Counted from the first letter of the stretch, positions 8,082-17,571 are shown. The stretch: DNA of 32,410 nt from Robiginitomaculum sp. (GCA_016763185.1 JAESUG010000112.1:1-32410); one strand, 5' to 3'. Numbers and translations: made by a program. Notes: generated by a model from the sequence alone, not told the origin.

Positions 8082-9119
8082 ATGTTTTTAACTGACCTTT
8101 GGTATTTTGGGGCGTGTAGCCAGCAATTAGAGCCGGGCGCTTTATTGCCCATTGAGCTATTGGGCCAGCCGGTATTGGTTGGCCGCGGGTTTGATGGTGT
8201 GGCGTTTGCGATGCGTGATATTTGTCCCCATCGCGGCATTTTACTATCGGGTGGCCGCTTGGTCGAAAAAAACGGCGAAACCCAAGTCGAGTGTCCGTAT
8301 CACGGCTGGCGCTTTGGAACCGATGGGCAATGCGCTTTCATTCCATCCCTAACTGATGAGCAAGCGGCCCACACAGAGCTGTCAAAAATTTCCAACCAGA
8401 GATTTCACGTTCGCGAACAACAAGGGTTGATCTGGATATACCAAGGCAAAAATCAACCCGCTGATGACCCCATATCGCTCGACTTAGTGGGCAATGCCGC
8501 GCCGAAGCTCATCACATCCACAGTGTTTGATTGTCATGTGGACCATGCGGTCATCGGTTTGATGGACCCGGCTCATATCGCCTTTATTCATCGCCAATGG
8601 TGGTGGCGCACGGAAAAATCCGTTCACGAAAAGGCCAAAAAATTTGGACCGGTACCCAATGGCTTTTCCATGTTACCCCATATCCCGTCCAGCAATTCTT
8701 TTTTGTATCGGTTGCTCGGCGCAAAGCCAGAAACCGAAATTCGCTTTCAATTGCCGGGTATTCGGGTTGAATATATCCGAATTGGCGAGAAATATGTGGT
8801 AGGCTTTACTGCCGTTACCCCCATGAACGCAAAGCAAACCAAGATCACAATCGTAGCTTTTTGGGATCATCCCATTGTGTCGCTATTTCCAAAATGGCTC
8901 ATACGCAAAGCTCTGGATGTTTTTGTTGGCCAAGACCGTGATGCGGTAAACGCCCAACAAAAAGGGTTGGCCTATCAGCCTAATTTAATGTTGATCCATG
9001 ATGCAGACGTACAAGCCAAATGGTATTTCGCCTTAAAAAAAGCATGGGAAACCTCGCAAAAAACCGGTACAGTTTTTGTCAATCCAGTGCCGACAAAAAC
9101 CTTGAAGTGGAGAAGTTGA
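8082..9119 (+). CDS. Rieske-type aromatic-ring-hydroxylating-like oxygenase
   Basis: A 345-residue oxygenase-component protein with an N-terminal Rieske [2Fe-2S] domain (C48-Pro-H50 and C71-x2-H74-Gly-Trp). The mononuclear iron site shows DPAHIAFIH at 162-170, with His165 and His170 as ligands. A QDRD segment near residue 287 probably supplies the third, acidic ligand. It resembles one-component Rieske oxygenases (KshA- or chlorophyllide-oxygenase-like) that need separate reductases; no ferredoxin or reductase gene is adjacent. The substrate is unknown. ATG at 8082 starts directly at the conserved FLTDLWYFG; the ribosome site is weak. The following small membrane-protein gene begins 13 bp downstream. 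Confidence 0.88.
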   Translation: MFLTDLWYFGACSQQLEPGALLPIELLGQPVLVGRGFDGVAFAMRDICPHRGILLSGGRLVEKNGETQVECPYHGWRFGTDGQCAFIPSLTDEQAAHTELSKISNQRFHVREQQGLIWIYQGKNQPADDPISLDLVGNAAPKLITSTVFDCHVDHAVIGLMDPAHIAFIHRQWWWRTEKSVHEKAKKFGPVPNGFSMLPHIPSSNSFLYRLLGAKPETEIRFQLPGIRVEYIRIGEKYVVGFTAVTPMNAKQTKITIVAFWDHPIVSLFPKWLIRKALDVFVGQDRDAVNAQQKGLAYQPNLMLIHDADVQAKWYFALKKAWETSQKTGTVFVNPVPTKTLKWRS

Positions 9120-9132
9120 TGAGAGTTGTAAC

Positions 9133-9333
9133 ATGGCAATAAATATCATGATATTTGCGGCATTGGCTGTGGTGGTAGCCACGTTAATTGGCGGCATGAT
9201 CAATATGGTCCGCGGCGGTTCTGGTGAAGGCAGCAGATCCAACAAATTGATGCGAGTACGAATTATCGTGCAAGCCATTGCCGTGGTTTTGCTCATGATC
9301 GGGTTTTACCTAAAATCAAACAGCGGGGGCTAA
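9133..9333 (+). CDS. Twin-transmembrane HIG1-domain protein
   Basis: A 66-residue membrane protein with two hydrophobic helices (about 4-26 and 43-60) joined by a positively charged loop (GGSGEGSRSNKLMRVR). This is the hallmark of bacterial HIG1-domain proteins, relatives of mitochondrial respiratory supercomplex factors. In alphaproteobacteria such a gene commonly precedes a PduO-type adenosyltransferase and the ETF genes, exactly as here, which strengthens the call. The stop is 3 bp before the GTG of the next gene. A role in respiratory-complex association is inferred from the eukaryotic relatives. Confidence 0.87.
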   Translation: MAINIMIFAALAVVVATLIGGMINMVRGGSGEGSRSNKLMRVRIIVQAIAVVLLMIGFYLKSNSGG

Positions 9334-9336
9334 ACC

Positions 9337-9909
9337 GTGGTCCGTTTGAACAAAATTTATACCAAAACTGGCGATGCCGGCGAAACCCATTTGTCTGATG
9401 GCTCGCGAACCCAAAAGACCGACCAAAGAGTTGCCGCCTTTGGCGCGGTGGACGAGCTAAACAGCGCGCTTGGCCTAGCCGTGGTTGCGATAACGGATAC
9501 GTCTTTGTTGCACTCTTTGTCCCGTATTCAAAACGAGCTATTTGATTTGGGCGCAGATCTTTCTCATCCCGGCCCCGACGAAAATGCGAAAACGCCGCCG
9601 TTACGGGTGATCGCCAGCCAAACCAGTCGGCTGGAGGCTGAGATTGACCAGATGAATGATACGCTATCGCCCTTACGTAGTTTCGTGCTCCCCGGCGGCT
9701 CCGAGGCGGGTGCAAGATTACATGTAGCGCGGGCCATTTGCCGCCGCGCCGAACGAGATGCATTGATTTTATCCCAAACCCAAAACGTCAACGAACAGGC
9801 GTTGATTTATCTAAACCGACTATCCGATCACTTATTTGTCGCCGCGCGGTGGGTAAATGGGCGTGAAGACAATGAAGTTTTATGGGTGCCCGGCGCTAGC
9901 CGAAGCTAA
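9337..9909 (+). CDS. Cob(I)alamin adenosyltransferase, PduO type
   Basis: A 190-residue ATP:cob(I)alamin adenosyltransferase making adenosylcobalamin. Diagnostic motifs are the N-terminal YTKTGDAGETHLSDGSR (ATP binding), FGAVDELNSALG, SFVLPGGSEAGARLHVAR, CRRAER, and YLNRLSDHLFVAAR near the C-terminus. It starts with GTG at 9337, immediately after the HIG1 gene; the Val-Arg-Leu-Asn-Lys start is family-typical. Being fused operonically to ETF genes fits coenzyme-B12-dependent propionate/methylmalonyl-CoA metabolism feeding the electron-transfer chain, though no mutase is in the window. Confidence 0.95.
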   Translation: MVRLNKIYTKTGDAGETHLSDGSRTQKTDQRVAAFGAVDELNSALGLAVVAITDTSLLHSLSRIQNELFDLGADLSHPGPDENAKTPPLRVIASQTSRLEAEIDQMNDTLSPLRSFVLPGGSEAGARLHVARAICRRAERDALILSQTQNVNEQALIYLNRLSDHLFVAARWVNGREDNEVLWVPGASRS

Positions 9910-9982
9910 CATCGGTTGACCAAAAGCTATGCACTGTTTACCTGTGCGACAAACAAAAGCACGTTCCGATGAGGAGAGAAAA

Positions 9983-10732
9983 ATGAAAGTATTGGTTCCG
10001 GTAAAACGGGTGGTCGATTTTAATGTCAAGGTTCGGGTAAAACCTGATGGCTCTGGCGTTGAACTGGCAAATGTAAAAATGTCGATGAACCCGTTTTGTG
10101 AAATCGCGGTCGAAGAAGCCGTGCGCATGAAAGAAAAAGGGCTGGTTACCGAGATCATCGCCATTTCAGTCGGCCCCAAAGCCGCCCAAGAAACCATTCG
10201 CACCGCGTTAGCGATGGGCGCAGATCGCGGTATTTTAATCGAAACCGATCAATTGATTGAACCGCTTGGTGTTGCAAAATTGCTAGCAAAAGTAACCGCC
10301 GAAGAAAACCCGGATCTGGTGATCCTTGGCAAACAGGCAATTGACGATGATAGCAATCAAACCGGTCAAATGCTGGCCGCAATGTTGGACTGGCCACAAG
10401 GCACATTTGCCTCCGAGCTGGTCAAAGAAAATGACACATTGTTGCTCACCCGCGAAATTGACGGTGGCTTGCAAACTTTACGCTTGCAAATTCCGGCAGT
10501 GATCACCACGGATTTGCGCCTGAACGAGCCGCGATATGCCTCATTACCAAATATTATGAAGGCGAAGCGCAAACCCATAGATGTCAAAGCGCCGGATGCC
10601 TTTGGCATTGATCTTAGCCCCCGTTTAACCGTGGTCAGCACCGATCAACCTGCAGCACGTAAAGCCGGGGTTATATTGGAAAGCGTGGCCGATCTGGTTG
10701 ATAAATTAAAAAATGAAGCAGGAGTGATCTAA
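9983..10732 (+). CDS. etfB: Electron transfer flavoprotein beta subunit
   Basis: A 249-residue ETF beta subunit, the standard length for the mitochondrial/alphaproteobacterial group I type. The start [19 protein letters not shown] follows a very good GAGGAGAG site. It contains [18 protein letters not shown]-like [25 protein letters not shown] (the family signature), and [24 protein letters not shown]. It binds AMP and pairs with EtfA to carry electrons from acyl-CoA and other dehydrogenases to ETF:quinone oxidoreductase. Its stop overlaps the etfA start by one base (TAATG), indicating coupled stoichiometric synthesis. Confidence 0.97.
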   Translation: MKVLVPVKRVVDFNVKVRVKPDGSGVELANVKMSMNPFCEIAVEEAVRMKEKGLVTEIIAISVGPKAAQETIRTALAMGADRGILIETDQLIEPLGVAKLLAKVTAEENPDLVILGKQAIDDDSNQTGQMLAAMLDWPQGTFASELVKENDTLLLTREIDGGLQTLRLQIPAVITTDLRLNEPRYASLPNIMKAKRKPIDVKAPDAFGIDLSPRLTVVSTDQPAARKAGVILESVADLVDKLKNEAGVI

Positions 10733-11658
10733 TGCGAGCGCTGGTAATTGCTGAACATAATAATGAAACCCTAAATGATGCCACCGCCAAAACGGTACGC
10801 GCAGCTTTAGCCTTAGGCGGCGAAGTTGACGTGCTTGTGGCCGGGATAAACGCCACAGCGGTGGCAGAGGCGACGGCCAAGCTGGACGGCGTAAAAACCG
10901 TTTTGCACGCCGATGACGCGGTGCTGTCCAAACAGATGGCCGAAGCGATGCAAGCACTGCTGGTGCCGATGATGGCGGACTATGACGCATTGCTGGCGGC
11001 GGCCACCACCACGGGCAAAAATATCTTACCCCGGATTGCTGCCAAATTGGATGTGATGCAGATATCCGAAATCACCGAAGTAAAATCAGCCGACACCTTT
11101 GTTCGTCCGATTTATGCCGGTAACGCCTTGCAAACCGTAACCTCATCCGATGCCAAAAAAATTATTACCGTGCGCCCCACTGCATTTACCCCTGTCGGCG
11201 CGGGCGGCAGTGCCAGTATCAGCAAAATTGATGCACCCGCCGGACCCTTTGCTGCGGAATTTGTCAGCGACGAGTTGACCAAGTCAGACCGGCCAGAGCT
11301 CACCGCCGCCAAGATCATCATCTCCGGTGGGCGCGGCATGGGTTCGGGTGATAATTTTGCCATGCTGGAGCGCATTGCCGACAAGCTTGGCGCTGCCGTT
11401 GGCGCGAGCCGTGCTGCCGTTGATGCCGGGTTTGTCCCCAATGACTACCAAGTTGGGCAAACTGGCAAAATCGTGGCACCTGAGCTTTATATTGCCGTAG
11501 GTATTTCCGGGGCCATCCAACATTTGGCCGGAATGAAAGACAGCAAAGTCATCGTCGCCATCAACAAGGATGAAGATGCGCCAATTTTCCAAGTCGCTGA
11601 TTACGGTTTGGTGATGGATTTGTTCAAAGCGATCCCGGAGCTGGAAGCGGCGCTATAA
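10732..11658 (+). CDS. etfA: Electron transfer flavoprotein alpha subunit
   Basis: A 308-residue ETF alpha subunit. The N-terminal domain is about 1-180. The C-terminal FAD-binding domain is marked by [63 protein letters not shown] and [20 protein letters not shown]. It carries the FAD that shuttles electrons. It follows etfB with a one-base overlap. In many relatives a 3-hydroxybutyryl-CoA dehydrogenase gene follows; here a small membrane-protein gene follows instead, after 76 bp without a clear terminator. Confidence 0.97.
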   Translation: MRALVIAEHNNETLNDATAKTVRAALALGGEVDVLVAGINATAVAEATAKLDGVKTVLHADDAVLSKQMAEAMQALLVPMMADYDALLAAATTTGKNILPRIAAKLDVMQISEITEVKSADTFVRPIYAGNALQTVTSSDAKKIITVRPTAFTPVGAGGSASISKIDAPAGPFAAEFVSDELTKSDRPELTAAKIIISGGRGMGSGDNFAMLERIADKLGAAVGASRAAVDAGFVPNDYQVGQTGKIVAPELYIAVGISGAIQHLAGMKDSKVIVAINKDEDAPIFQVADYGLVMDLFKAIPELEAAL

Positions 11659-11743
11659 GCCAAGCCCGTTTCATTTGGGGTTCGGTTGGCGTGAAATTTG
11701 CTGTTACACTGTTTTCTTGTCTGGAAATGGAACAATGAGCAGC

Positions 11744-11775
11744 CAAAGTGACAATCAAACAAAGTGACAATCAAA
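11744..11775 (+). repeat. Perfect 16-bp tandem duplication at a gene start
   Basis: CAAAGTGACAATCAAA occurs twice back to back (11744-11759, 11760-11775). The unit is not a multiple of three. The ATG at 11735 therefore reads into TGA at 11765, whereas a single copy would join that ATG in frame to the downstream reading frame. Confidence 0.93.
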
Positions 11776-11939
11776 ACGCGCAGAGCAAAATACCATTTGC
11801 CTTGGTATTGGTCGCCTGCGCCGGTTTGGGATTTGTGTTAACGCAGGTGCGCGATGGATTTGCCGAAGATGTGGCATGGGTTGCCATTGCGGTTTCTATC
11901 GGTGGCTTGTTTGGTCTATTTTGGCGCTCAAGGCGCTGA
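11748..11939 (+). CDS. Small two-helix membrane protein, start disrupted by duplication
   Basis: A 63-residue frame with an Asn/Gln/Ser-rich start, two hydrophobic segments (about 16-32 and 43-57) and a basic end (WRSRR). I recognise no family. The only standard start in the open frame is a GTG at 11748 inside the duplication, without a ribosome site. The natural-looking start is ATG at 11735, preceded by GGAAATGGAACA, but it now hits a stop after ten codons. Removing one repeat copy restores a continuous 62-65-residue protein. It may be a recent frameshift, a contingency switch, or expressed by reinitiation at the GTG. The 3' end overlaps convergent tlpA by 12 bp. Confidence 0.5.
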   Translation: MTIKQSDNQNAQSKIPFALVLVACAGLGFVLTQVRDGFAEDVAWVAIAVSIGGLFGLFWRSRR

Positions 11940-12536
11940 AATAGCTTGGTTAATTCGGGTAATTGCCGTCTCGGACACCCAGTCAAAGCCACCGGAAAGC
12001 CGAGCTAATTCACGCCCCTCGCGGTCATACAACACCGATATCGGCAGGCCTGTTGGATAGTCTTTTACGTATAATTGACGAACCACACCAAAGCTCTTGT
12101 CTTGGTAAAATGCCAGATTTTTGAGATTGTGTTCAACGTAAAATGCTTTGGCATCGGCGGCGACGCGGTCTTCGGAAATAGCAACAACCTCAAAATCAGC
12201 GCCGCCAAGCTTGGCTTGTAACTGGTCCAATGACGGCATTTCTTCAACACAAGGCACACACCATGTGGCCCAGATGTTCAGTAAAATCACCTTTCCTTCG
12301 AACTCAGCCAGCGTTCGTTCATCACCATTGGCATCCAAGAACGGTACATCCGGGCGTGGAGGCCGGGGGTTTAACGTGATCAACTGGCCAAGAACTGGCC
12401 GGGCGCTCTTGTCATTTTGTTCGATCCGCGCTTGGGTACGGTCCGGGTCAATCACCGAGCGAGCCATCACAAATAAAATACCGACCGCCCCAATAAAAAA
12501 CAAACTATACAAACTGATTTTCAAAAACTTTTTCAT
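11928..12536 (-). CDS. tlpA: TlpA-family thiol:disulfide reductase
   Basis: A 202-residue membrane-anchored thioredoxin-like protein. MKKFLKIS at 12536 was chosen as start because a signal-anchor helix (about 8-26) follows directly; the longer frame adds a nonconserved leader. The thioredoxin fold faces the periplasm, with WCVPC at 92-96 as the redox site and a cis-Pro region at YPTGLPISVLY. TlpA proteins supply reducing power for cytochrome oxidase copper-site assembly and cytochrome c maturation. It is divergent from argH across 44 bp, a common alphaproteobacterial arrangement. Confidence 0.93.
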   Translation of the reverse strand: MKKFLKISLYSLFFIGAVGILFVMARSVIDPDRTQARIEQNDKSARPVLGQLITLNPRPPRPDVPFLDANGDERTLAEFEGKVILLNIWATWCVPCVEEMPSLDQLQAKLGGADFEVVAISEDRVAADAKAFYVEHNLKNLAFYQDKSFGVVRQLYVKDYPTGLPISVLYDREGRELARLSGGFDWVSETAITRINQAISAP

Positions 12537-12580
12537 TCCAATGACCCAAATCAAACACAAGAAAACCTGAAAGACCTCAT

Positions 12581-13978
12581 ATGGCACAAAATGACAAGGA
12601 TAAAGTCAATCCACTTTGGGGCGGCCGGTTTGTAAACGCTGCCGACGACATCATGCAGCGCATCAATGCCAGTATTGATGTTGACCGGCATATGGCCAAC
12701 CAAGATATCACTAGCTCGCTGGCCCATGTGCAGATGTTGGGCGCGTGCGGAATTATCGAGGTCGGCGAGGCCGAACAAATCAGCCAAGGTTTGATCAAAA
12801 TACAAGCGGAGATCGAAGCCGGCGAGTTCGAATTTACCCCAGAACGCGAAGACATTCATATGCATGTGGAAGCCCGGTTACACGTGTTAATTGGCCCGGT
12901 TGCCGGTAAATTGCACACGGCACGCTCGCGCAATGATCAAGTGGTTACTGATTTTCGCCTTTGGCTACGCGAAGCTTTAACCCAGCGGGTGCAACAGATA
13001 CGCGAACTGCAACGGGCATTGGTACGCCGGGCCGAGGAATACAAGGATGCTATTTTGCCAGGGCTTACCCATTTGCAAACAGCGCAACCGGTCACTTTTG
13101 GCCATCATTTATTAGCTTTTGTTGAAATGTTGGAACGCGATGCCGGACGGTTAAGTGACGCCAATACCCGGCTGAATGAGTGCCCGTTGGGGGCCGCCGC
13201 CTTGGCTGGAACCGCATTTCCTATCGACCGTGAACAAACCGCCAAAGCCCTTGGGTTTGAGCGCCCGATGGCCAATTCACTGGATGCGGTTTCATCCCGT
13301 GATTTTGCACTGGAGGCGCTTTCAGCATCGGTGATTTGTGCCGTGCATTTATCGCGCCTCGCCGACGAAATGGTGTATTGGACATCGACCGGAATTGGCT
13401 TTGGGGTGTTTAGCGACCGGTTCTCTACCGGTTCCTCGATTATGCCGCAAAAACGAAATCCCGATGCCGCCGAGCTGGTGCGCGCCAAAACCGGACGTAT
13501 TAGCGGCGCGTTTCAAAGTCTGGTGCTGGTTCTAAAAGGTCTACCTTTGGCCTATTCAAAGGATATGCAAGAAGACAAAGAACCGGTGTTTGATACCATG
13601 TACACCCTTGATCTGTGCCTCACCGTGATGACCGGTTTGGTTGGGGATATCAAAATGGATCGGGAAAAAATGGCCATTGCTGCGGGTGGGGGGTTTTCCA
13701 CGGCAACGGACCTTGCCGACTGGTTGGTGCGCGAAGCCGGTAAAACCTTTCGCGAAGCTCATCATATTGCGGGCAGTTTGGTGGCAATGGCCGAAACCCT
13801 CGGCATTGGGTTGGAGCAATTGGAGCTAAAACAAATGCAAAGCATTGCCCCAGAAATACGTGCCGAAATTTTTGACGTATTATCGTCGCAAAATTCTGCG
13901 AATAGTAGAACTTCCTATGGTGGAACCGCACCAAGCCAAGTACAAATACAGATCGATAAATGGAAAACACGCCTATGA
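12581..13978 (+). CDS. argH: Argininosuccinate lyase
   Basis: A 465-residue fumarase/aspartase-superfamily enzyme that splits argininosuccinate to arginine and fumarate, the last step of arginine synthesis. It has NPLWGGRF near the N-terminus, [17 protein letters not shown] near 109, [20 protein letters not shown] near 165, and the superfamily signature [15 protein letters not shown] near 285. [14 protein letters not shown] lies at the C-terminus. Length is normal. Its last codons overlap the lptM start (ATGA), so the two are cotranslated. Confidence 0.97.
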   Translation: MAQNDKDKVNPLWGGRFVNAADDIMQRINASIDVDRHMANQDITSSLAHVQMLGACGIIEVGEAEQISQGLIKIQAEIEAGEFEFTPEREDIHMHVEARLHVLIGPVAGKLHTARSRNDQVVTDFRLWLREALTQRVQQIRELQRALVRRAEEYKDAILPGLTHLQTAQPVTFGHHLLAFVEMLERDAGRLSDANTRLNECPLGAAALAGTAFPIDREQTAKALGFERPMANSLDAVSSRDFALEALSASVICAVHLSRLADEMVYWTSTGIGFGVFSDRFSTGSSIMPQKRNPDAAELVRAKTGRISGAFQSLVLVLKGLPLAYSKDMQEDKEPVFDTMYTLDLCLTVMTGLVGDIKMDREKMAIAAGGGFSTATDLADWLVREAGKTFREAHHIAGSLVAMAETLGIGLEQLELKQMQSIAPEIRAEIFDVLSSQNSANSRTSYGGTAPSQVQIQIDKWKTRL

Positions 13979-14175
13979 TCAAACCCAATACACCCACCCG
14001 AACTAGCTTATTATTGATAGGCTTTGCTACTTTGATACTCAGTGCCTGTGGGGTGCGCGGCGCACCAGAAATTCCACCGCCGTTATGGGGCGAAGCCAGC
14101 GAAGAGCGCAAAGGTGATACCCTACCGCAAAACCCCACATCAAACGACGAGCTTGATGACGACAAGGATGACTAA
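13975..14175 (+). CDS. lptM: LptM-like small lipoprotein
   Basis: A 66-residue lipoprotein. The start ATG at 13975 overlaps the argH stop by ATGA; an in-frame ATG at 13960 inside argH is less likely. A basic N-terminus, hydrophobic [14 protein letters not shown] with the lipobox Cys, and the following [12 protein letters not shown] match the LptM (YifL) family, which assists disulfide maturation of the LPS translocon LptD. The tail is acidic (DELDDDKDD). The position after argH is conserved in alphaproteobacteria. The next gene would usually be lysA; here it is the DUF4175 gene. Confidence 0.85.
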   Translation: MIKPNTPTRTSLLLIGFATLILSACGVRGAPEIPPPLWGEASEERKGDTLPQNPTSNDELDDDKDD

Positions 14176-14229
14176 ACTTTAAGGTAACACGTCTTAGAAA
14201 CCCCCGCTGATTGTGCTAGTATTTTGCTC

Positions 14230-16740
14230 ATGAAAAACCAACGCCGCCCCCTTCGCGTAAAACTAATTGTTTGGTGGAGCCGAGGTGCGTTATTTTTTGA
14301 ACAAATACTGGGCTTGTTATTTCCGGCCATTGTGTTTCCAGCACTGTATCTGGCACTGGCCTTAACCGGCTTGTTTGAAAGCACCGGCGATCCTTGGCGG
14401 TTGATCTTGGCCAGCATGGCGCTGGCCGGGTTCGCATTTTATTTGCACCAAAACTGGCCCAAAGTTCGATGGCCAAACACCCAAGCCTCTGAACGCCGCG
14501 CTGAAACGGATGCAAACTTGGCATTGGGAACACTAAGCGCCTTACACGACCATCCCGAAACCGGGGACGGCTCTGCAAGCGCCGCACTTTGGAAGGCTCA
14601 CCAACAACAACTATCCGCAAAAGCCAAGTTCATAACCGCCCAACCAACCCGTGCCGTATTAGCCGCCAAAGACAGTTGGGGCTTGCGGGTGCTGGTGGTG
14701 CTGGCGCTTTTCACGGGCGTTATTTTCGCAGGTCCCGCTTGGCAAACCAGGCTAGGCACCGCGTTACATCCGGGACTTTTATTAGCAACCGACCAGAACG
14801 TTGCGATAGAGGCGTGGTTAAACCCGCCGGAATATGCCGGGTTACCACCCATATTCTTTAACGCAGCCGAGCCGCAGCAGCTGGTTGCTTTGCCCGGCAC
14901 CGAGTTCGTCATTCGTGTCGTTGGTGCGCGGCGCGCACCCCTGTTACGCGCTCGCGGCGAAACCATTGCACGAACACGCCTTGCCAGCCTTGGCAATGGT
15001 GTATTTGAGGGGCGAGTTACAATCACTGGAACCAGTACATTGACGCTTTCGGGGGGTGCGAAGGGAACATGGAGCATTGATGCGCGCGCCGATCTGCCGC
15101 CAATGATCCGCTTTGAGGAAAACCCAGAAGCCAACGAAATAGATGAATTGACGTTTTCATTCATTGCTGAAGATGATTTTGGTGTGGAAAATGTTCAACT
15201 GCGCATCAGCAGCGAGACGGAAGGGTATTTCGAGAAAACCGATATCGTTGCGCTCATCTTGCCCAAAGCCAAAAAACTGGAACAACAACAATCCCTAGAC
15301 CTCACCCAGCATATTCTAGCCGGGCTACCGGTTCGTTTACAATTAGAAGCCCTCGACGGCGCAGGACAAACTACGCGTAGCGAACCTGTGTTTGTTCATT
15401 TACCCGAAAAATTATTCATCAAACCATTGGCGAAAGCGATAGCGGAACAGCGCCATTTAGTGATGCGCGATAGCCGGTCCTATGCACCTATACCGGAACC
15501 TAAACCTGCCGAACTAGAGGCGCAAGCTGCGATGCTCGGTGGCGATATGATTTTAAATGAACGCCCGCTAGCCAGGCTGTCACTGGCTCCTTCTGGTGTG
15601 CAACGCACCTCTGCATTATTGCGTTCCGTAATGCGCGCGCCCCAGCTCGCCAACCAAGATCCGGTGGTTTGGATTGGTTTGGCCTATGTCAGCGGACGGT
15701 TGCTCAAAGCGCGCGGACAAAATGATCTAACGGACTTAAATCCTGAAATGTGGCAGATCGCGCTCCGGGCCGAAGGTGGCGAGCTGGAAAGCGCTGCCGC
15801 CGCGTTAAAATTAGCCGAGAAAGCCTTACAAACCGCTTTGCTGTTGTCGGCACCACCGTCAGAGTTACACCGATTAAGCCAAAAATACGAAATGGCCGTA
15901 AAACGATATTTACAAGCCTTGGCCAGGCAAGCGCTCGACGAAGAGGGCGGCGCCGGCGGGATGGGCAATGCGATGAGCGCCGATCAATTGCAAGAAATGC
16001 TAGACGCATTACAAGCCTTGACCGAAACTGGTGCCACCGGTGATGCACGGGCATTGCTAAAAGCGCTGGCCGCCATGTTACAAAATTTACGGCTACAAAT
16101 GGCGACAGGTCAAGGCGGTGACGGCGAAGAAGACATCGTCGCCGAAGCCATGCGCAAAGCCCTTGAAGAACTAGGCGAAATGCTCGGCAAACAACGCGAA
16201 GTATTAGACGAGACACAACAACAGACAAATACTGAAAATGGCTCAGAGCCATCCGGGGCACAACAGCCGGCTGCAGGCGGCGCGGGTTCTATGCAAGACC
16301 TGGCCGATAAACAGGGGCAATTACAAAACGCATTACAAGAACTTGGCAAATCTGGCGCTGTGGCCAATAGTGGTGCGGGGCAAGCCTTAGACGATGCCGC
16401 TCAAGCCATGGGCGAGGCCGCCCAAGCCTTAATCCAGGGTGAGGGGGAACCCGCTTTGGCCGCGGGACAACGGGCGCTTAGCCAATTGCGCCAAGGCGCT
16501 GAAACCTTGGCTGGTGAAATGTTAGACCACCAAGAAGGCGAAGAGAATCGCGGACAACGCGACCCCTTTGGCCGGCAAAGCAATAGCGGCAGCATGAGCG
16601 CTGATGGTACCGAAATTCCTGACCTGATCGACCCACAACAAGCTCGTAAAATTTTACAAGAAATTCGCCGAAGAGCCGCTGAACAACAACGAACTCGTGA
16701 AGAATTGGATTATCTGGAACGCTTGTTGGAACGTTTTTAA
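14230..16740 (+). CDS. DUF4175 / TIGR02302-family membrane protein
   Basis: An 836-residue inner-membrane protein of the family annotated DUF4175/TIGR02302. Hydrophobic helices lie at about 18-40, 56-72 and 150-170. A periplasmic Ig-like region follows, with AWLNPPEYAGLPPIFF, then FIAEDDFGVENVQLRI. Beyond about 500 it is predominantly helical and Gln/Ala-rich, with many predicted coiled-coil segments and a conserved end (IPDLIDPQQARKILQEIRRR, LDYLERLLERF). Function is unknown; an envelope role is inferred. Start: ATG at 14230; no good ribosome site is visible. The stop overlaps the convergent zinc-ribbon gene by 4 bp. Confidence 0.9.
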   Translation: MKNQRRPLRVKLIVWWSRGALFFEQILGLLFPAIVFPALYLALALTGLFESTGDPWRLILASMALAGFAFYLHQNWPKVRWPNTQASERRAETDANLALGTLSALHDHPETGDGSASAALWKAHQQQLSAKAKFITAQPTRAVLAAKDSWGLRVLVVLALFTGVIFAGPAWQTRLGTALHPGLLLATDQNVAIEAWLNPPEYAGLPPIFFNAAEPQQLVALPGTEFVIRVVGARRAPLLRARGETIARTRLASLGNGVFEGRVTITGTSTLTLSGGAKGTWSIDARADLPPMIRFEENPEANEIDELTFSFIAEDDFGVENVQLRISSETEGYFEKTDIVALILPKAKKLEQQQSLDLTQHILAGLPVRLQLEALDGAGQTTRSEPVFVHLPEKLFIKPLAKAIAEQRHLVMRDSRSYAPIPEPKPAELEAQAAMLGGDMILNERPLARLSLAPSGVQRTSALLRSVMRAPQLANQDPVVWIGLAYVSGRLLKARGQNDLTDLNPEMWQIALRAEGGELESAAAALKLAEKALQTALLLSAPPSELHRLSQKYEMAVKRYLQALARQALDEEGGAGGMGNAMSADQLQEMLDALQALTETGATGDARALLKALAAMLQNLRLQMATGQGGDGEEDIVAEAMRKALEELGEMLGKQREVLDETQQQTNTENGSEPSGAQQPAAGGAGSMQDLADKQGQLQNALQELGKSGAVANSGAGQALDDAAQAMGEAAQALIQGEGEPALAAGQRALSQLRQGAETLAGEMLDHQEGEENRGQRDPFGRQSNSGSMSADGTEIPDLIDPQQARKILQEIRRRAAEQQRTREELDYLERLLERF

Positions 16741-17522
16741 GGGCTGGCGGGTTCACTCTCGGCTTGCCATGCGGTTTCTGTCGAAACAACGGCCCGCTCA
16801 TCAACAAACTTAATTTCGAAATCCAAGGCTCCGGGCGGTGGATCTCGTAATTGCGACACAAAATCAAGCGAAGCACCAACATCCAATTTGCTCTGCTCAG
16901 GTTCGATCACCCAAGTAAAAACCGGTGTGCCATCTGGTTCGACAAGCTGTGCCTCTAATAATGGAACTGGCTGGGTTTTGTTAGAAACATTCACCACTTG
17001 GCCACTGGTTTGCAGGACGTTTGCACCACCACTTATTTTGCGGATGGCCGTGATATTTTGTATTTCAAGTCCATAATAATTAACCTTGCCGCCTAAGGCA
17101 GCGTACGCACTAGCGGTGTTTGGCCAAACCCGCACCACATCAACGCGAAAAATCCAAGCTCCGGTTAAAATCAACACAAAGCTTGCAGCAATTCCGGCCC
17201 AAACCCCAGTAACCCGAATTTTGCGTTGTCGTTGTCGTTCGGCTTCACGGCGGGCGCGGATGGCTTGGGCGACCTTTGGGTCGCGACGAATGACCGGCTC
17301 TGGCTCTGGCTCTGGCTCTGGTTCTGGTTCTGCCAATACCGGCTCTGGTGATGGCGGCGCAGCCGGTTCTTGCGTCAGTTGTTCTGCGCTTTGTTCTGTG
17401 CCAGCTTCGTCCACCAACCAGTTGTGTCCGCACGAAGCACAGCGTACCTTACGTCCGGCGGAACCGATGGCGGTTGCGCTTAACGAATAACGCATAGAAC
17501 AGTTTGGACATGTCAGTATCAT
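16737..17522 (-). CDS. MJ0042 zinc-ribbon / DUF3426-like single-pass membrane protein
   Basis: A 261-residue protein. The N-terminal MJ0042 zinc ribbon uses Cys5, Cys8, Cys28 and Cys31. A low-complexity Pro/Glu linker contains (EP)n at about 65-76, encoded by a near-perfect hexanucleotide repeat. An Arg-rich stretch (88-103) leads into one transmembrane helix (105-125). A periplasmic beta domain like DUF3426 follows (ISGGANVLQTSGQVVNVSNK, FVSQLRDPPPGALDFEIKF). The gene is divergent from ftsE, a conserved alphaproteobacterial neighbourhood. The function is unknown; a cytoplasm-to-periplasm link near the division genes is inference. Confidence 0.88.
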   Translation of the reverse strand: MILTCPNCSMRYSLSATAIGSAGRKVRCASCGHNWLVDEAGTEQSAEQLTQEPAAPPSPEPVLAEPEPEPEPEPEPVIRRDPKVAQAIRARREAERQRQRKIRVTGVWAGIAASFVLILTGAWIFRVDVVRVWPNTASAYAALGGKVNYYGLEIQNITAIRKISGGANVLQTSGQVVNVSNKTQPVPLLEAQLVEPDGTPVFTWVIEPEQSKLDVGASLDFVSQLRDPPPGALDFEIKFVDERAVVSTETAWQAESEPASP

Positions 17523-17556
17523 GGCTTTGCCGAATCAACTTTAATTACGTAAACAT

Positions 17557-17571
17557 AAGAGGTCGCTCATT
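17557..17571 (+). promoter_or_regulatory. Candidate ribosome site and ATT start for ftsE
   Basis: AAGAGG (17557-17562) lies 6 bp before an ATT (17569) that is in frame with ftsE, 26 codons upstream of the first ATG. The frame stays open throughout and encodes VTVLSMSHVGLRYG, matching the first beta strand of FtsE. No standard start codon lies in this extension. Confidence 0.4.

Noticed and set aside
9983-11658. FixA/FixB nitrogen-fixation-type ETF
   Set aside because: Sequence motifs and the HIG1/PduO neighbourhood fit the housekeeping ETF; no fixC, fixX or nif gene is nearby.
13650-14165. 171-codon minus-strand frame opposite argH and lptM
   Set aside because: It is an antisense shadow of two well-supported genes and shows no domain features.
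17290-17332. Hexanucleotide repeat as a phase-variable tract
   Set aside because: The six-base unit keeps the frame, encoding only a variable-length Glu-Pro linker, so it would not switch expression.
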